Assembly: GCA_032988165.1 (NCBI GenBank)
Contig: JANTQF010000022.1
Location: forward strand, 157,725-221,724
Origin: Emmonsiellopsis sp. PD_33
Taxonomy: Eukaryota; Ascomycota; Eurotiomycetes; Onygenales; Ajellomycetaceae
Reading direction: 5' to 3'
Length of the DNA stretch: 64,000 nucleotides
The notes under the pieces are model-generated. The model saw only the letters and a list, made by a program, of their open reading frames with translations, did not search any database and had not been told where the DNA came from. A program made the translations under genes and the position numbers. Positions within the stretch are counted from its first letter, which is position 1; each line of letters opens with the position of its first letter. Below are positions 47,153 to 57,779 of this stretch, piece after piece.

Positions 47153-47728
47153 ATGGATAGCTACAAGATCGTGCGAGCCGGTTTCAGGGAGTTCGCCATG
47201 GACGGAGACACCACAGTGTATACCCGCAAACTAGGCGCCGAAAAATGGGAACCATACGAATCCCAGCCTCAACCAGCGGCCGGCATTTCCCCCCTCCTAC
47301 TTGGTGTTGTTCGTCATGAGCAACAAGATCGCGACCCACTTCACTGGTCGCTTTTCCTCGCAGAGGAGGGAAAACCCGGTAAAGTCTACCAGGTTACCGG
47401 GGACAGCACGTTCATGGTATATGCCCACGGTAATGACATAAACGAGCTTGACGCGGACGGGTTCCATGACTTCCATCAGATCGCAGAGTTAGGTGACGAA
47501 TCGAAGACAGGCCGGGTCGAGTACTGGGCCAACAACGAGCCACCACCTCGCGCCGAGTCGCAGGCGCATGCCAAAGAGAATTGCCAAGGGTGGACGATTA
47601 GGGTGGTTCGACGCCTTATAGCGGAGGGGATTGTTCATGAGAAGTGGGACGAAGCTCTTAGACGCCTGGTCGATTCCTATGATATCGCACGCGGGTTGCA
47701 GCCCTCAGAGCCTCAGGATGGCAAGTAG
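47153..47728 (+). CDS. Hypothetical protein, 191 residues
   Basis: Single exon starting MDSYKIVRAGFREF. I do not recognise a named domain. A compact globular core is likely: RDPLHWSLFLAEEGKPGKVYQVTGDSTFM reads as alternating strands, and a helical C-terminus follows (WTIRVVRRLIAEGIVHEKWDEAL). The RDPLHWSLF and PGKVYQV pieces resemble a fungal family of small uncharacterised proteins, from memory only. There is no signal peptide or membrane segment. It lies divergent from eme1 across 707 bases. Confidence 0.7.
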   Translation: MDSYKIVRAGFREFAMDGDTTVYTRKLGAEKWEPYESQPQPAAGISPLLLGVVRHEQQDRDPLHWSLFLAEEGKPGKVYQVTGDSTFMVYAHGNDINELDADGFHDFHQIAELGDESKTGRVEYWANNEPPPRAESQAHAKENCQGWTIRVVRRLIAEGIVHEKWDEALRRLVDSYDIARGLQPSEPQDGK

Positions 47729-48817
47729 CATCGAGTCTACAGCGTTACGAGTAGCGAGCATCTTGCCGCTCAAAGATTCAATACGCACAACCTTGATGAA
47801 GGGCCAGGCCAGGGATGGAAGGCAACTATCCTTACTTCCGGTTTAACTGTGTCAATTCCGAGGAAAAGTCCGCGTTCGATCCCTCCGTCTGAATTCTCAT
47901 ATCACATATTCTCCCTAACCCGACTTAGTAGTTGGTTACCGCCGCCATCCGAGATCTTTTGCGCGATTTCTTATCCTACCTGTCTTGGCTTAGCAGGGCC
48001 ATTCAGGGCATAACAACACAGGTCCTCCGGGTCTCCTGCATGCTGGTACACACTCAGCAATGGCGCAATGGGGAGCAGATATCGTAATTTGAATTGTGCG
48101 AAAGATGGATGTGATGGACTTTTTCATTCTCCTGGATTTCATTCTAGGACTGGTTACACTCCCCCGTCCCATTTATTTCCCGTTTTCTCTTCACTTCTAT
48201 TTCTTTCAGCGCAAAATTCTGCTTTCTTCTCTTCCGCAGGTGAAGTCCGCGTTTATGAGACCCCCCTTTTTCTCCGGAGTCTCCACCCGTGTGTTTGCTT
48301 TTCAACCCCCTCTCCCGTTTCGCCGCACACGTCCTCGACGTATCTTTTTTTGCATGATATGGCGACCCTAGTGTTCGCTGTCGGAGTGCTCCACTGCAGG
48401 AAAGGAAAGGATTTCTTCACACTATCCACCGGGAATATCGCTTTAGCCACAATTTCCACCATAGAACAGGGCCACAGCTTGTTTTTGAGGATTGTTCTGG
48501 TTACTAAACATTACCTAACTTTGCATACAGCTTGCTGTGTTTTTATATTCTGCTTCATATTTTGAGCCCCTCTATCCCCGAGCTACCCCGGCATGTCCGC
48601 TTGACGTTGTATGACACTAGACATGGAATATCGCGTTTTAGCCTGAGTGATCGCCCATACCAATCATTTTTCCCGTCCACCCATCCGCAATTAGACGACC
48701 GCTTTCGCTTGTTTAAAACCCGGGAGAAGGACGCAGCCCGATCGTAACAATGCAGGCCGCCACTATTCGATTTTTTATAGCATTGGAGCTTTAATCGGCC
48801 ATCCTCAATTGGCAGCT
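47729..48817. other. Gene-free stretch upstream of the GMC oxidoreductase
   Basis: The plus strand is T/C-rich from about 48120 to 48560, as in many fungal promoter and leader regions. Frames of up to 165 codons (48068-48565) look like translations of this biased sequence and match no family. Confidence 0.5.
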
Positions 48818-50768
48818 ATGCATAGACTCATTTCATCAGCCATTTCACTGTCCCTGGTCTCATTCACCTTCTTGTCACCAGCATGCGCTGTCTGCGACAG
48901 TGGCACCGAGAATAATAGCTATGACTTTGTACGACGCAAATCCCCGTCCATATCTTGTTGGTTTTCCTAGATCCTGAACTTACCCTTACTTGCAGGTCGT
49001 TGTTGGCGGAGGCACCGCTGGCCTTGCGGTTGCTTCACGACTGAGTCAGCGAATAGAACAAGCTAGCATTCTCGTTCTCGAGGCAGGCGAGGATGCGTCC
49101 GAGGAGCCGAAAATTAACATCCCCGGCTTGAAAGGTACGGCGTTGGGCACAGCGTATGACTGGAATTTCACCACCATTACACAACCGCACGCAGGCGATC
49201 GGAAAATCGCTTACAATCGCGGCAAGGTTCTGGGTGGTAGTTCCGCGTTGAATCTCTTGTGTTGGGACCGTGGAAGTTCTGTCGAGTATGACAGCTGGGA
49301 GAAGCTTGGGAATCCTGGGTGGAATTGGGAATCCATGATCGAGGCGATGCTGAAGGCGGAAAACTTTCTCCCGTCGGAGCATGCTGGTGATGATGGATTT
49401 GGTACCGGCGGCCCTATTGAAACCATGATTAATGACTATGTGCCCGCTCACCAGGATTCCTGGATTCCCACTCTGGAGGGGCTAGGGGTTCCGGAGAATA
49501 AAGAGTCTCTCAATGGGAGCCTTACAGGGGCGATGTTCCAGCCTTCGAATATCCGGAATAGCGACTCTACCCGCTCATACAGCGCACATAACCCTGGGTA
49601 TCCTTCCGTAGCTGGACCGAATCTCGTCATAAAGACGGGTGCCAGAGTTAAGAAGATCGATTTTACAAAAAACGAAAAGGATCTCATTGCGAGCGGTGTC
49701 ACACTAACGGACGACTGCACGATCGAAGCGAGAAAGGAGGTCATCCTCTCCGCAGGCTCAATACAGAGCCCAGGACTCCTCGAGCTGTCCGGGGTCGGCC
49801 GAAAGGCCGTCCTAGACGCTGCCGGGATCGAGCAACTCCTTGACCTACCAGGAGTAGGAGAGAACCTGCAAGACCATGTGCGCATCCAGTCCTCATATAA
49901 GCTAAAAGATGAGTTCGTCTCGTTCGACATCCTTAAATTCAACACCACATATGCCAGCGAACAACTAGCACTATGGAATGCCGGTCAGCGCTCAATGTAC
50001 GACTACACAGCAAGCGGCTACGCATTTGTGAACTGGACCCAGGCCGGTACCGGTAGCGACAAGACATACTTCACCTCTCTCATCCAGCACGCGATCGAAA
50101 ACCCCACCAGCTCTTCCCCCTTCGAGCCCGAACGATCACGCATCGCCCTCGACTACCTCGAAAACCACCCGCACACCATCCCACAAGTCGAAGTGATATT
50201 CTCCGACGGCTACACGGGCGTCAAGGGCTATCCAGCTCCCGAATCCCCCCTCTACGGCTCCTCCTTCTTCACTCTCCTCGCCGCCCTCCAACACCCTCTA
50301 TCCCTCGGCTCGATCCACATCACCTCACCCACCATCGACAACCCACCGCAGATCAACCCGAACTACCTCGCCCACGACCACGACATTGAAGCCCTCATCG
50401 CCATCGCCAAATACCTCCGCAAACTAGCCTCGACGGAACCGCTCCGCTCAATCTGGACCAGCGAGTATGAACCGGGCCTCGACGTGGTTGGTGACGGCGA
50501 CGGCGATGATCCGGAAACTGACGAGCAGTGGAAGACGTACGTCCTGCAGAACGCGCTCTCGATCTATCACCCCATGGGCACGTGTGCGATGCTGCCGAGG
50601 GAGCTGTATGGGGTTGTTGATGGGCGGTTGAGGGTTTATGGGACTAGGGGGTTAAGGGTGGTGGATGCGAGTGTTGTGCCGAATTTGGTCTCGGGACATC
50701 CGCAGACGGCAGTTTATGGGGTTGCGGAGAGGGCGGTGGGGTTTATTGTTGAGGAGTGGGGGGGGTGA
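48818..50768 (+). CDS. Secreted GMC-family FAD oxidoreductase
   Basis: Exons 48818-48928 and 48996-50768 give 627 residues. GMC enzymes (glucose oxidase, aryl-alcohol oxidase, choline dehydrogenase) oxidise alcohols with FAD. It has an N-terminal signal peptide (MHRLISSAISLSL...ACA), the dinucleotide-binding VVVGGGTAGLAVASR, the FAD-contacting GKVLGGSSALN (GMC signature 1) and GSIQSPGLLELSGVG (signature 2). The C-terminal catalytic pair is His in YHPMGTCAM and His in SGHPQTAVYG. All key residues are intact. Secretion and sequence favour an aryl-alcohol oxidase or glucose-oxidase-like enzyme that yields hydrogen peroxide; the substrate is not predictable here. The 67-nt intron separates the signal region from the FAD domain. 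Confidence 0.92.
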
Positions 50769-51228
50769 GGTGAGGGTTGGTGGTTTCTTTTTTTTCCCTT
50801 TTCTTTTTTTTAATTGTGAAGGGGTTGTATAGAATTTGGGATGGGTGGTGTTCTCCCATCCGCCCTCGGTTGGATAGATGTTGGTTAACTGATATATACC
50901 TTTGTAGCCTACGGCTTACAGATAGGCACATACATTCAAGGTCGTCTTCGAAAGAAACACACACCGCACGTGCAGCTTTCAGCAACTTTGTCTTGTCCTT
51001 GAGATGATTCCCCAACCATTCATTCATTCTTCTTCACCTTCGAAATTCAATTTTTTCATTTCCAATATTAAAAAACAAAAACATAAGTTCATCAAGCACA
51101 GACCCAACAACAGCAACACACACACGCACACTTATCTCCCAACTAGCTACAACCAATTCAGCCACTAGCACAACGAAAAGGAATACCCCCCATATCCGTC
51201 ATCCAGCCCAATTAAGGAATTGGCCCAT
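50769..51228. other. Convergent 3' flanks of the GMC gene and the small gene at 51229
   Basis: It begins with a T-rich tract (about 50786-50813) and contains an AC-rich stretch at 51110-51132. No gene is seen. Confidence 0.5.
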
Positions 51229-51682
51229 TTACAACCCCTTCTTCTGCCGCAGCCGCTCCTCATCTTCGGCACGGAGTTCGGCATCAACCTGCGCGCCACG
51301 GGACGGTTTGTGGCCGTGCATTCTGGCCTGTGCGGTGTTAGTACCTGTCGTATATATAAGAATGCGAAAAAGACACGACGGCACGAAGCCAATCAATCAA
51401 CCAACTACCGCACCAGCCATGCCCCCCCCTTCATCAGAAACCGAAAAAAAGACTGATCTAACTAACCGGAGCCCTAGGATCCAACTTGGCCAACTCCTCA
51501 TCCGTCGGACTGCCATTGCTCCTCTGCAGGTTCTGCTCTTTCGAATGCGTGCTGCCTCGCCGGCTGGAGTGCGGGGGTTTGTCTCTGTTGCGCCGGGCGG
51601 CGGCGGCTTCGGAGTTGGGCGCGTTGCGTTGGTCGCCTGCTTCGTAGAGGCCTGGGTTGCCGACTTTGGAGTTTCCGGCCAT
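51229..51682 (-). CDS. Small disordered hypothetical protein, 104 residues
   Basis: Exon 1 is 51682-51467, intron 51466-51328 and exon 2 51327-51229. The joined protein runs from MAGNSKVGNPGLYEAGDQR to RLRQKKGL. It is hydrophilic, without Cys or membrane segments. Its parts are a conserved-looking N-terminal block (KVGNPGLYEAGDQRN), a variable Arg/Ser-rich middle, and a second block (ARMHGHKPSRGAQVDAELRAEDEERL) encoded by exon 2. From memory, small fungal proteins with both blocks exist and are uncharacterised. The 139-nt intron has a good GTTAGT donor and a CTAAC branch-like site. The split into two conserved blocks across a perfect frame join is the main support. Confidence 0.72.
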
Positions 51683-52690
51683 TGTTTTGGTTTTGTTGAA
51701 GGGGTATGGTTTTTTGTTCTGTGGGGGGGGTGGGGAGGAGTTTGGACTGTAGTGATAGGCGTTGGGTTCTGGTATGTAGTGAGTAGCTATGGATGAATGG
51801 GTAAAGGGGGTAGATGGGTTGGCTTACGCAGATAATCCTTTCGATCAAGATGGTAGCCAACGAACAGGTATCCCAGTTTGCTAGGTCTGAGAAAGATGAT
51901 GCCACGAGCAATAAATAGAAAGTTACTTCGAGCGACGAGGAACGGAGGAGAGGGACAAGGTTGATCAGGATATATAGCAGGCGACCCCATTGAATGGTGA
52001 TGTCATGGCTAGTAGGGAGGGCAGGTAGGGCTCTGGATATCACGTGGACCAATGACAAAGAAACCTTACCCCGAAAAGGGGGGAAATTGGGGACCGGATT
52101 GTTCTTGGGAAGCTTGTTTCTATTCCCGGAATGCCAGCTTATGATGTGGGGAATTCAAAAGTCTTGTTTTCTGTCGTTATGAGAGTATAGAGGCCAAATT
52201 TCGGCCGTGTGGGGATTCCATTTTCTTAAGCCGGATGCGCATGTATTGCAGCCTGATGTAAATATGGCCAAGAAAGAACCTCACAAATGTGACGTTTAGA
52301 TGGTTCCCTGGCCCAATCAAATGCATTGATGCTGAGGATAAAAAGGGTTGAACAAGGCTGTTTGTTCATTTTAGAAAATATCCATTCATCAATATCACTT
52401 CATTCTTGTGTAGTTAGTAGTGGTCTTTTCTATACTCAATGATAAGATCACTGAGATCAAGAGAATAGCAAAGCATGTCCCACCCTCAGGATGTCTTTAT
52501 CTGTCTGGGGTTGTGGTTGTCATGGGCCTGGAAAGTGACTGCGGTGTAAGATAGCATAACTATGTACTGCATATAGAGTAGAAGCGAGCAACTTGAAGTT
52601 CACTGCAGTAACTATTTTAAGTTCACCGCTAAGATTGCTAGCTAAGCTCTTTTGGGCATGGTGCCCGAAACCGAATACGGGCAATAAGCA
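51683..52690. other. Gene-free stretch upstream of the kinase gene
   Basis: It holds the promoter of the small minus-strand gene, with an ATCACGTG site at 52039-52046, and the kinase 5' flank. A 186-codon minus-strand frame here (51498-52058) overlaps the small gene in another frame and is rejected. Confidence 0.5.
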
Positions 52691-53698
52691 ATGAGTGGTC
52701 ATGTGATATCCTCGATCACGCTCAGGGGAAGAAACAGTTACAACGGCACTACAGCATGCTCCCCACACGCTGTCGATGTGCAAGAAAAAATGACTTCCTG
52801 CGACACTTTCCAAGAAGATGATCCCAGCCTGCCGGTTATTGAGCCGCAGCGTCCCAGGGCTCTGCTAGGCGCCGGCGTCACCTCGCATGTTGAGGCTATT
52901 GACGAAAACACCGCCTTGAAAAAGGCCCCATTATGGGACAATACATACATGGACAATTCAGCCCTGAGGGACATCCAAACCGAGCGCCTGATTTACCAGC
53001 GGCTTGGCCATCATCCGCGAATTTGCAAATACATACGGCCAATACATCGCGGGATGGTGCTTGAACGGTTGGGCGATTCATTGCGCAAGCGGCTTGTCCT
53101 GACATACCAGAAGGCGGGAGAAGTCCCATCGCATGAGCTGGCGCTGAGATGGTCTATTCAAGCTGCAGAGGGAATTGCGTACATTCACTCCAAAGGGGTC
53201 TTGCAGGGGGATATTGGTTGTTACAATATGCTTTTGGGTGACGAGGATAATCTAAAACTTTGTGACTTTGCCGGATCCTCTATCGACGGGTCCCCCACGA
53301 CAGTGATCCACGGCACGAGATCCCAGCTATGGGTGGAATCCGAAATTCCTAGCAATGATAATGCACCGCCCACGATTGCGTGCGAGTTATTTGCTCTTGG
53401 CTCTGCGATATACGAAATATGGACGACAAGACAGCCCTACGAAGAATTGGAGGACAACGAAGTGGAGAAACGTTACAAACAAAAACAATTTCCAATCATT
53501 GACCTGCCTGTTTCTGAGATTATCTACAAGTGTTGGTTGGAGCAGTACACGGCTGCAGATGAAGTGGTTGCCGAGCTGCAACAGTTGCAGAATAATGCGA
53601 CCCAGAACTCCCACGAGAAAACGCCTCCCAACCTCAAGACAGAACCCGAATCCGATTCACCGTTAACACATATGTATCAATATAGGTGCACATCGTGA
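52691..53698 (+). CDS. Non-RD eukaryotic-type protein kinase
   Basis: Single exon, 335 residues; 302 if the second ATG (52790, MTSCDTFQEDD) is used, which I think likelier. The kinase fold is visible: glycine loop LLGAGVTSHVEA, ATP-binding lysine in TALKKAPL, alpha-C glutamate in IQTERLIYQRLG, catalytic loop GDIGCYNMLL with Asp and Asn in place, magnesium-binding Asp in LCDFAGSS (DFG changed to DFA), and LFALGSAIYEIWTTRQPY for helix F. The usual HRD is QGD, so the Arg is missing (a non-RD kinase). The lobe C-terminal to that is short. Similar kinases are, to my memory, numerous in fungal genomes, with unknown roles. It is probably catalytically competent. Confidence 0.8.
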   Translation: MSGHVISSITLRGRNSYNGTTACSPHAVDVQEKMTSCDTFQEDDPSLPVIEPQRPRALLGAGVTSHVEAIDENTALKKAPLWDNTYMDNSALRDIQTERLIYQRLGHHPRICKYIRPIHRGMVLERLGDSLRKRLVLTYQKAGEVPSHELALRWSIQAAEGIAYIHSKGVLQGDIGCYNMLLGDEDNLKLCDFAGSSIDGSPTTVIHGTRSQLWVESEIPSNDNAPPTIACELFALGSAIYEIWTTRQPYEELEDNEVEKRYKQKQFPIIDLPVSEIIYKCWLEQYTAADEVVAELQQLQNNATQNSHEKTPPNLKTEPESDSPLTHMYQYRCTS

Positions 53699-54889
53699 AT
53701 TTCAGGTTGCTTTTTAGATGTTTAGAAGCTTGCTCGTATTTGAACTGTGAAGGATATAGATAAAAGTTTAAGGGATCAAGATCTGAGGCAACCAACATGA
53801 GGATACTTATCTGAGATGGCTCTCCCCCGCTTCTCCTAGGCAGCACCACAACCCTGCCTACTACCGCAAGGCTGGCCTAATCTGCCTGGCTTCAATGACG
53901 CTCTCAACACTCTGGTAACCAACTGCCTTGGAAGAACAGCGAACACTCATGGGGGTCAATCATGATGGATGGGATTGGGCATACCTGCAGCTTTCTGTGG
54001 AGCCTAACTCGGAAGCCCCGCGGCCTCAGCAACAAGTGCCTCGCCCCGCAGGATTGGGATCTGGAAGCTACAAGGCTGATTCGTTCTCCGGCGGCATGTC
54101 GAGCCTTGAGCAGAGACTTTAGGAAGCATATATGTTCGAGGGACGAATAGAGAGAGGAACGTGCTGAGAGATACTAGAAAGACCTAGGATAGAATAATCT
54201 ACCTCAGCAGTAGTGGGAGGCCCACGCCGTCCTGTCTTCTACGCAGCGCGCACATCGAACAAGGAGGGAGCGAGCTGTTCGCAGATTTCTTGGACATAAT
54301 ATTACCTAGGTACGCCTACATCATGGAGTTGCCAGGCGTCCGAGCCAATACTCCTGTTGACGAACAGCCTCCGGGCCATGGAGCCGCTGGTGGAAAGGTC
54401 GGATCTTCAGTAGTGCAGTTTTCATGTCAATGGATAAGAAATAGATACGAGCAACCTGAAGGGCGTTAACATGGCTTCACCTTCACGCGTTTGAGATCGC
54501 GGCAGTCGGGCGGGAGATGCGGAGCCAGACACTCTCGCTGGAGGAGTGGGTGTGGTGAGTCAGATTGCAAATATGTAGATATGTTCTCTTCCAGCAGTGG
54601 ATTCTGTCGTAAAATGGACAGCTGATGAGTGTGGGATTGCATCCCTTGTTCCCATGTTATCCCATCCCATCCCATATCACTCCTCAGGGATTCGAGATGG
54701 AAGTTGATGCCAAGGAAACCCCTAGTCACACGCTAGTCCAATCGCGGCCTAGCGCCAGAAATCCGCCCGCATCGTCATTTTTCGAGACAAACCAGGCCCG
54801 GCTCAAGAGAAATATTTAATTGTTCTGCCGTATCCTCGCAAACTCCCGTTATTCCAAAACAACCCCCCAGACCACATATATAATCAAAA
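53699..54889. other. Gene-poor stretch with a possible gene relic
   Basis: No full gene is called. The frame at 53962-54150 (+) reads CLAPQDWDLEATRLI followed by SPAACRALSRDFRKHI, which has the helical, charged look of real protein but lacks a start context, splice partners or a recognised family. From 54470 on lies the BCP1 5' flank. I cannot tell a decayed gene from chance. Confidence 0.35.
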
Positions 54890-55943
54890 ATGGGAAAACG
54901 GAAACAATTGAAAGATGGCGACGTGGAGATGGGCAACACCGCAACCCGCGCCCTGGGCGAGAACGACAGTAGCAGCGACGAGGTAAACCCCCCCTCCCCC
55001 GCCAGCCTCCGCGCCGGAGCAATCAATCAGCAATCCAAAAAGAAAACGATTCTAACTAAGCTATGATATTGTTACAGGAAATGGACATCGTCAACGTAGA
55101 CTTCGAATGGTTCGACCCGCAGCCGGCAGTAGATTTCCACGGCCTCCGCGTGCTGCTCCGCCAGCTCCTCGACAACGACGCACAGCTCTTCGACCTCTCC
55201 GCATTGACGGATCTGATCCTCTCGCAGCCGCTGCTGGGCTCGACGGTGAAGGTTGACGGGAACGAGTCGGACCCGTATGCGTTTCTTACGGTGTTGAATT
55301 TGCAGCAGCATAAGGTGGGTGGCTCTCGTCGCTTGGTTGCAGCGGGCGGGGAATGGTATGCTAACTCCGTATTTGATGGATGTAGGACGTCCCGGTAATC
55401 AAAGATCTGACCGCCTACCTGCAACGAAAATCCACATCCTCCGACTTCGCCCCCCTACAGAACCTCCTCTCACAATCCTCGCCGCCGGCCATTGGCCTGA
55501 TACTAACAGAACGCCTAATCAACATCCCCGCCGAAGTCGTGCCGCCCATGTACACCATGCTGCAGGAAGAGATCGCCTGGGCGATTGAAGAACACGAACC
55601 GTACAACTTTACACACTACCTAATCCTCTCACGCACCTACGAGGAAGTCAAGTCGAAACTCGACGAGGAGGACGATCGGCCGCAGAAGAAGAAGAAGCGG
55701 GGGACAGCTGATGGGAAGAGTGAAACGTTCTATTTCCATCCGGAGGATGAGGTGTTGCAGAAACATGCGCTATGCTATGGGGGATATCAGTATACGCACC
55801 AGCAGGCGGAGGGGGTGGCGGATAGTAAGAGGGCGTTTCATGAGTTTGGGATCCGGCCGAGGGGGCATTTGATGCTTATTGAGGCGGGGAAGTTTGAGGA
55901 TGCGGTGCGGGATTTGAGGGAGTATCTAACGCCCGCTTCGTGA
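54890..55943 (+). CDS. bcp1: BCP1/BCCIP family protein
   Basis: Exons 54890-54982, 55078-55314 and 55386-55943 give 295 residues, near yeast Bcp1 (283). Bcp1 is a nuclear protein that chaperones ribosomal protein Rpl23 and is needed for nuclear export of the lipid kinase Mss4; animal BCCIP also contacts BRCA2. Supporting sequence: an acidic N-terminus ending SSSDEEMDIVNVDFEW, then VDFHGLRVLLRQLLD, STVKVDGNESDPYAFLTVLN, and a C-terminal half with a basic KKKKRG loop followed by ETFYFHPEDEVLQKHA. All introns are phase 0. It is convergent with chorismate mutase, the stop codons being about 107 bases apart. Confidence 0.92.
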
Positions 55944-56050
55944 GGGTTTGTCTAGCGTTCTATGATATATATGTTTTGTCTTCTCTTTCTATCTTTCTCT
56001 AGTTCGTGGCATGATTGGTCGTAAATATATTTGTCGTAGATGGGAGGTGA

Positions 56051-57009
56051 TTATTCCCATTCGGTGCCTTTCAGTCTCTGCATGAGATATTCCACCTCCA
56101 CAATCTTCGTCATGGGGATAATGCTATCCTGTCCAAATCATCAGCAAAAAAAGTAGAAAAACGAGCAAAAATAAAAAAGAACAAACCTTATACATAGCCA
56201 CAACAGCTTCAACATTAATCTTCTGATTCTCCCCATCCAGCCCCCCCGGCGCCGCCGGATCCGTCCCATACGTCCTCGCCTTCAACCTCAACCGCTCCAA
56301 CACCTTCCTCTCCACCGCCGCATTGGTAATGGCATCATCAATCCCCTCCCGATCCCCAGCCTTGATCAGCTTGACAAACCTCTCCGTCTCCGCCCGGAAC
56401 TTACTCTCCGCCACAAACTTCCCAAAATGCACCCGCCGCGAGATCGCCTGCAGACAATTCACATCGCACGTGGCCGCGCTGCCGTAATTCTCCTGGCCCT
56501 CGCCGCGGTCCTCGCGGCCAAACTCCCTGCACGCATTCGGCAGCACCTCGTTGATGTAGCGCGACTTGATCACCGCGTTGACGTTGACGTCGTTGTCGTG
56601 CAGGATCTTCGGGTACGAGAGAGGGGCTAGGATGGGCTCCTCCAGCGCGTCGGGGAAGAAGGGGTATTCGTCGGGCGACTGGTAGCGGCGCACGCGCGAT
56701 TGGAGACGCTCCTGCTCGCGCAGCATGTAGTCCATTAGGGAGAGGTTGGAGGCGGGGATTTTGACGCCGCCGGGGACGTAGATTGGTTTGTTGAGGGGGA
56801 ATTGCACGCGCTCGATTAGGTGGAAGGTTATGGTGTCTTCGAGACGGCTGGGAGATGTTAGTATGGGCGTTTTCATAGATTCTGTGATGGTCTAAAAGTG
56901 GCTTTTGTGACTCCGATATGGGGGCATGGGGGGCTCACATCAGCTGGAAGCGGATGTTCTCCAGATCCAGGGCCTTGGAGGCATCGGACAGATCAATGGC
57001 GGTATCCAT
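56051..57009 (-). CDS. Chorismate mutase (AroQ type), shikimate pathway
   Basis: Exons 57009-56939, 56847-56187 and 56128-56051 give 269 residues, the usual length of fungal enzymes. It converts chorismate to prephenate, the branch point to phenylalanine and tyrosine. Recognisable segments are MDTAIDLSDASKALDLENIR, RLEDTITFHLIERVQFPLN with the active-site Arg/Glu helix, VPGGVKIPASNLSLMDYML, RSRYINEVLPN-like DVNVNAVIKSRYI, and the C-terminal TKIVEVEYLMQRL. It is all-helical, with the regulatory Trp/Tyr-binding loop region present. The frame continues upstream to an ATG at 57075, but the start at 57009 matches relatives. It is divergent from mdv1. Confidence 0.94.
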
Positions 57010-57779
57010 GTCGTCGCACGAGCACGAGAGAGTCGGGGCGTATAGGTGCTGGTACGGGGAGTGTTGTTGAGGCATAGACTGCTGGTGGTGGAGGAGAGAT
57101 GAGATGGTAATGGGCTTAACTCATTTTTGGTGGGGGGGAGTCAGATCTCAGCGACGCCCCCGAGATGAGGGGCGGAATGGGTTTATATTTATGTCCATTT
57201 GCTGCTGCACAACGCCAATCAGAGCTGGACAGGAAGAGGGAATGGTAAGACAGCAGTTGGGATTCGAATTTGATTGGGATTTTGGAGGCTTTTGTGAAAC
57301 CGGTGGTTGCTAAATAATGGTCACAGGGAGGATGCACTCACATATATATACGATGTATCTTGGGTCTGGGATCTACAACTATGCATGCTGGTCTGGCTTG
57401 GCTTGGGCTTTAAATATATTTTCAGTCTTCTTTACCTCAGGGGATTTCTCTGGGCAAAAGACAGACAAGGATATCGGGAAGGGGAAGGGTAGGATAGTCA
57501 CAACCGGGCTTTAACTGGAAGCCTTAACTGGAGCAGCCTGTCCTTTAACTAACATTTAGGCACCTGCCCCCCAAGTCCAGTTAAGCCCAACCTCGGCACC
57601 TCACTAGCGCGATACGGTACGGTAACGCCAATACGCCTCCCTTCAACCTCGCCCGTCGAACTTGACTTGACCGAATTGATTCTCTCAACCTCGACCACTT
57701 TTCTCCCCGCAACACCCCCTATCCTCTTCCTCCGTGAGGCCCTCCTGGGCTTGGTCCCCCCGCGTCCCCCTCGTGATTC
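57010..57779. promoter_or_regulatory. Divergent promoter of chorismate mutase and mdv1
   Basis: About 770 bases lie between divergent starts. It includes a repeated TTAACTGGA-type segment around 57512-57532 and a C-rich leader before the mdv1 start. No gene is seen. Confidence 0.5.

Noticed and set aside
46930..47160. Frame with a signal-peptide-like start upstream of the 47153 gene
   Set aside because: It begins at TTG, not ATG, and overlaps the start of the next gene; its hydrophobic look comes from a T/C-rich leader.
51498..52058. 186-codon minus-strand frame overlapping the small 51229 gene
   Set aside because: It runs in another frame through that gene's first exon and promoter; the 104-residue model has a better start and exact splice join.
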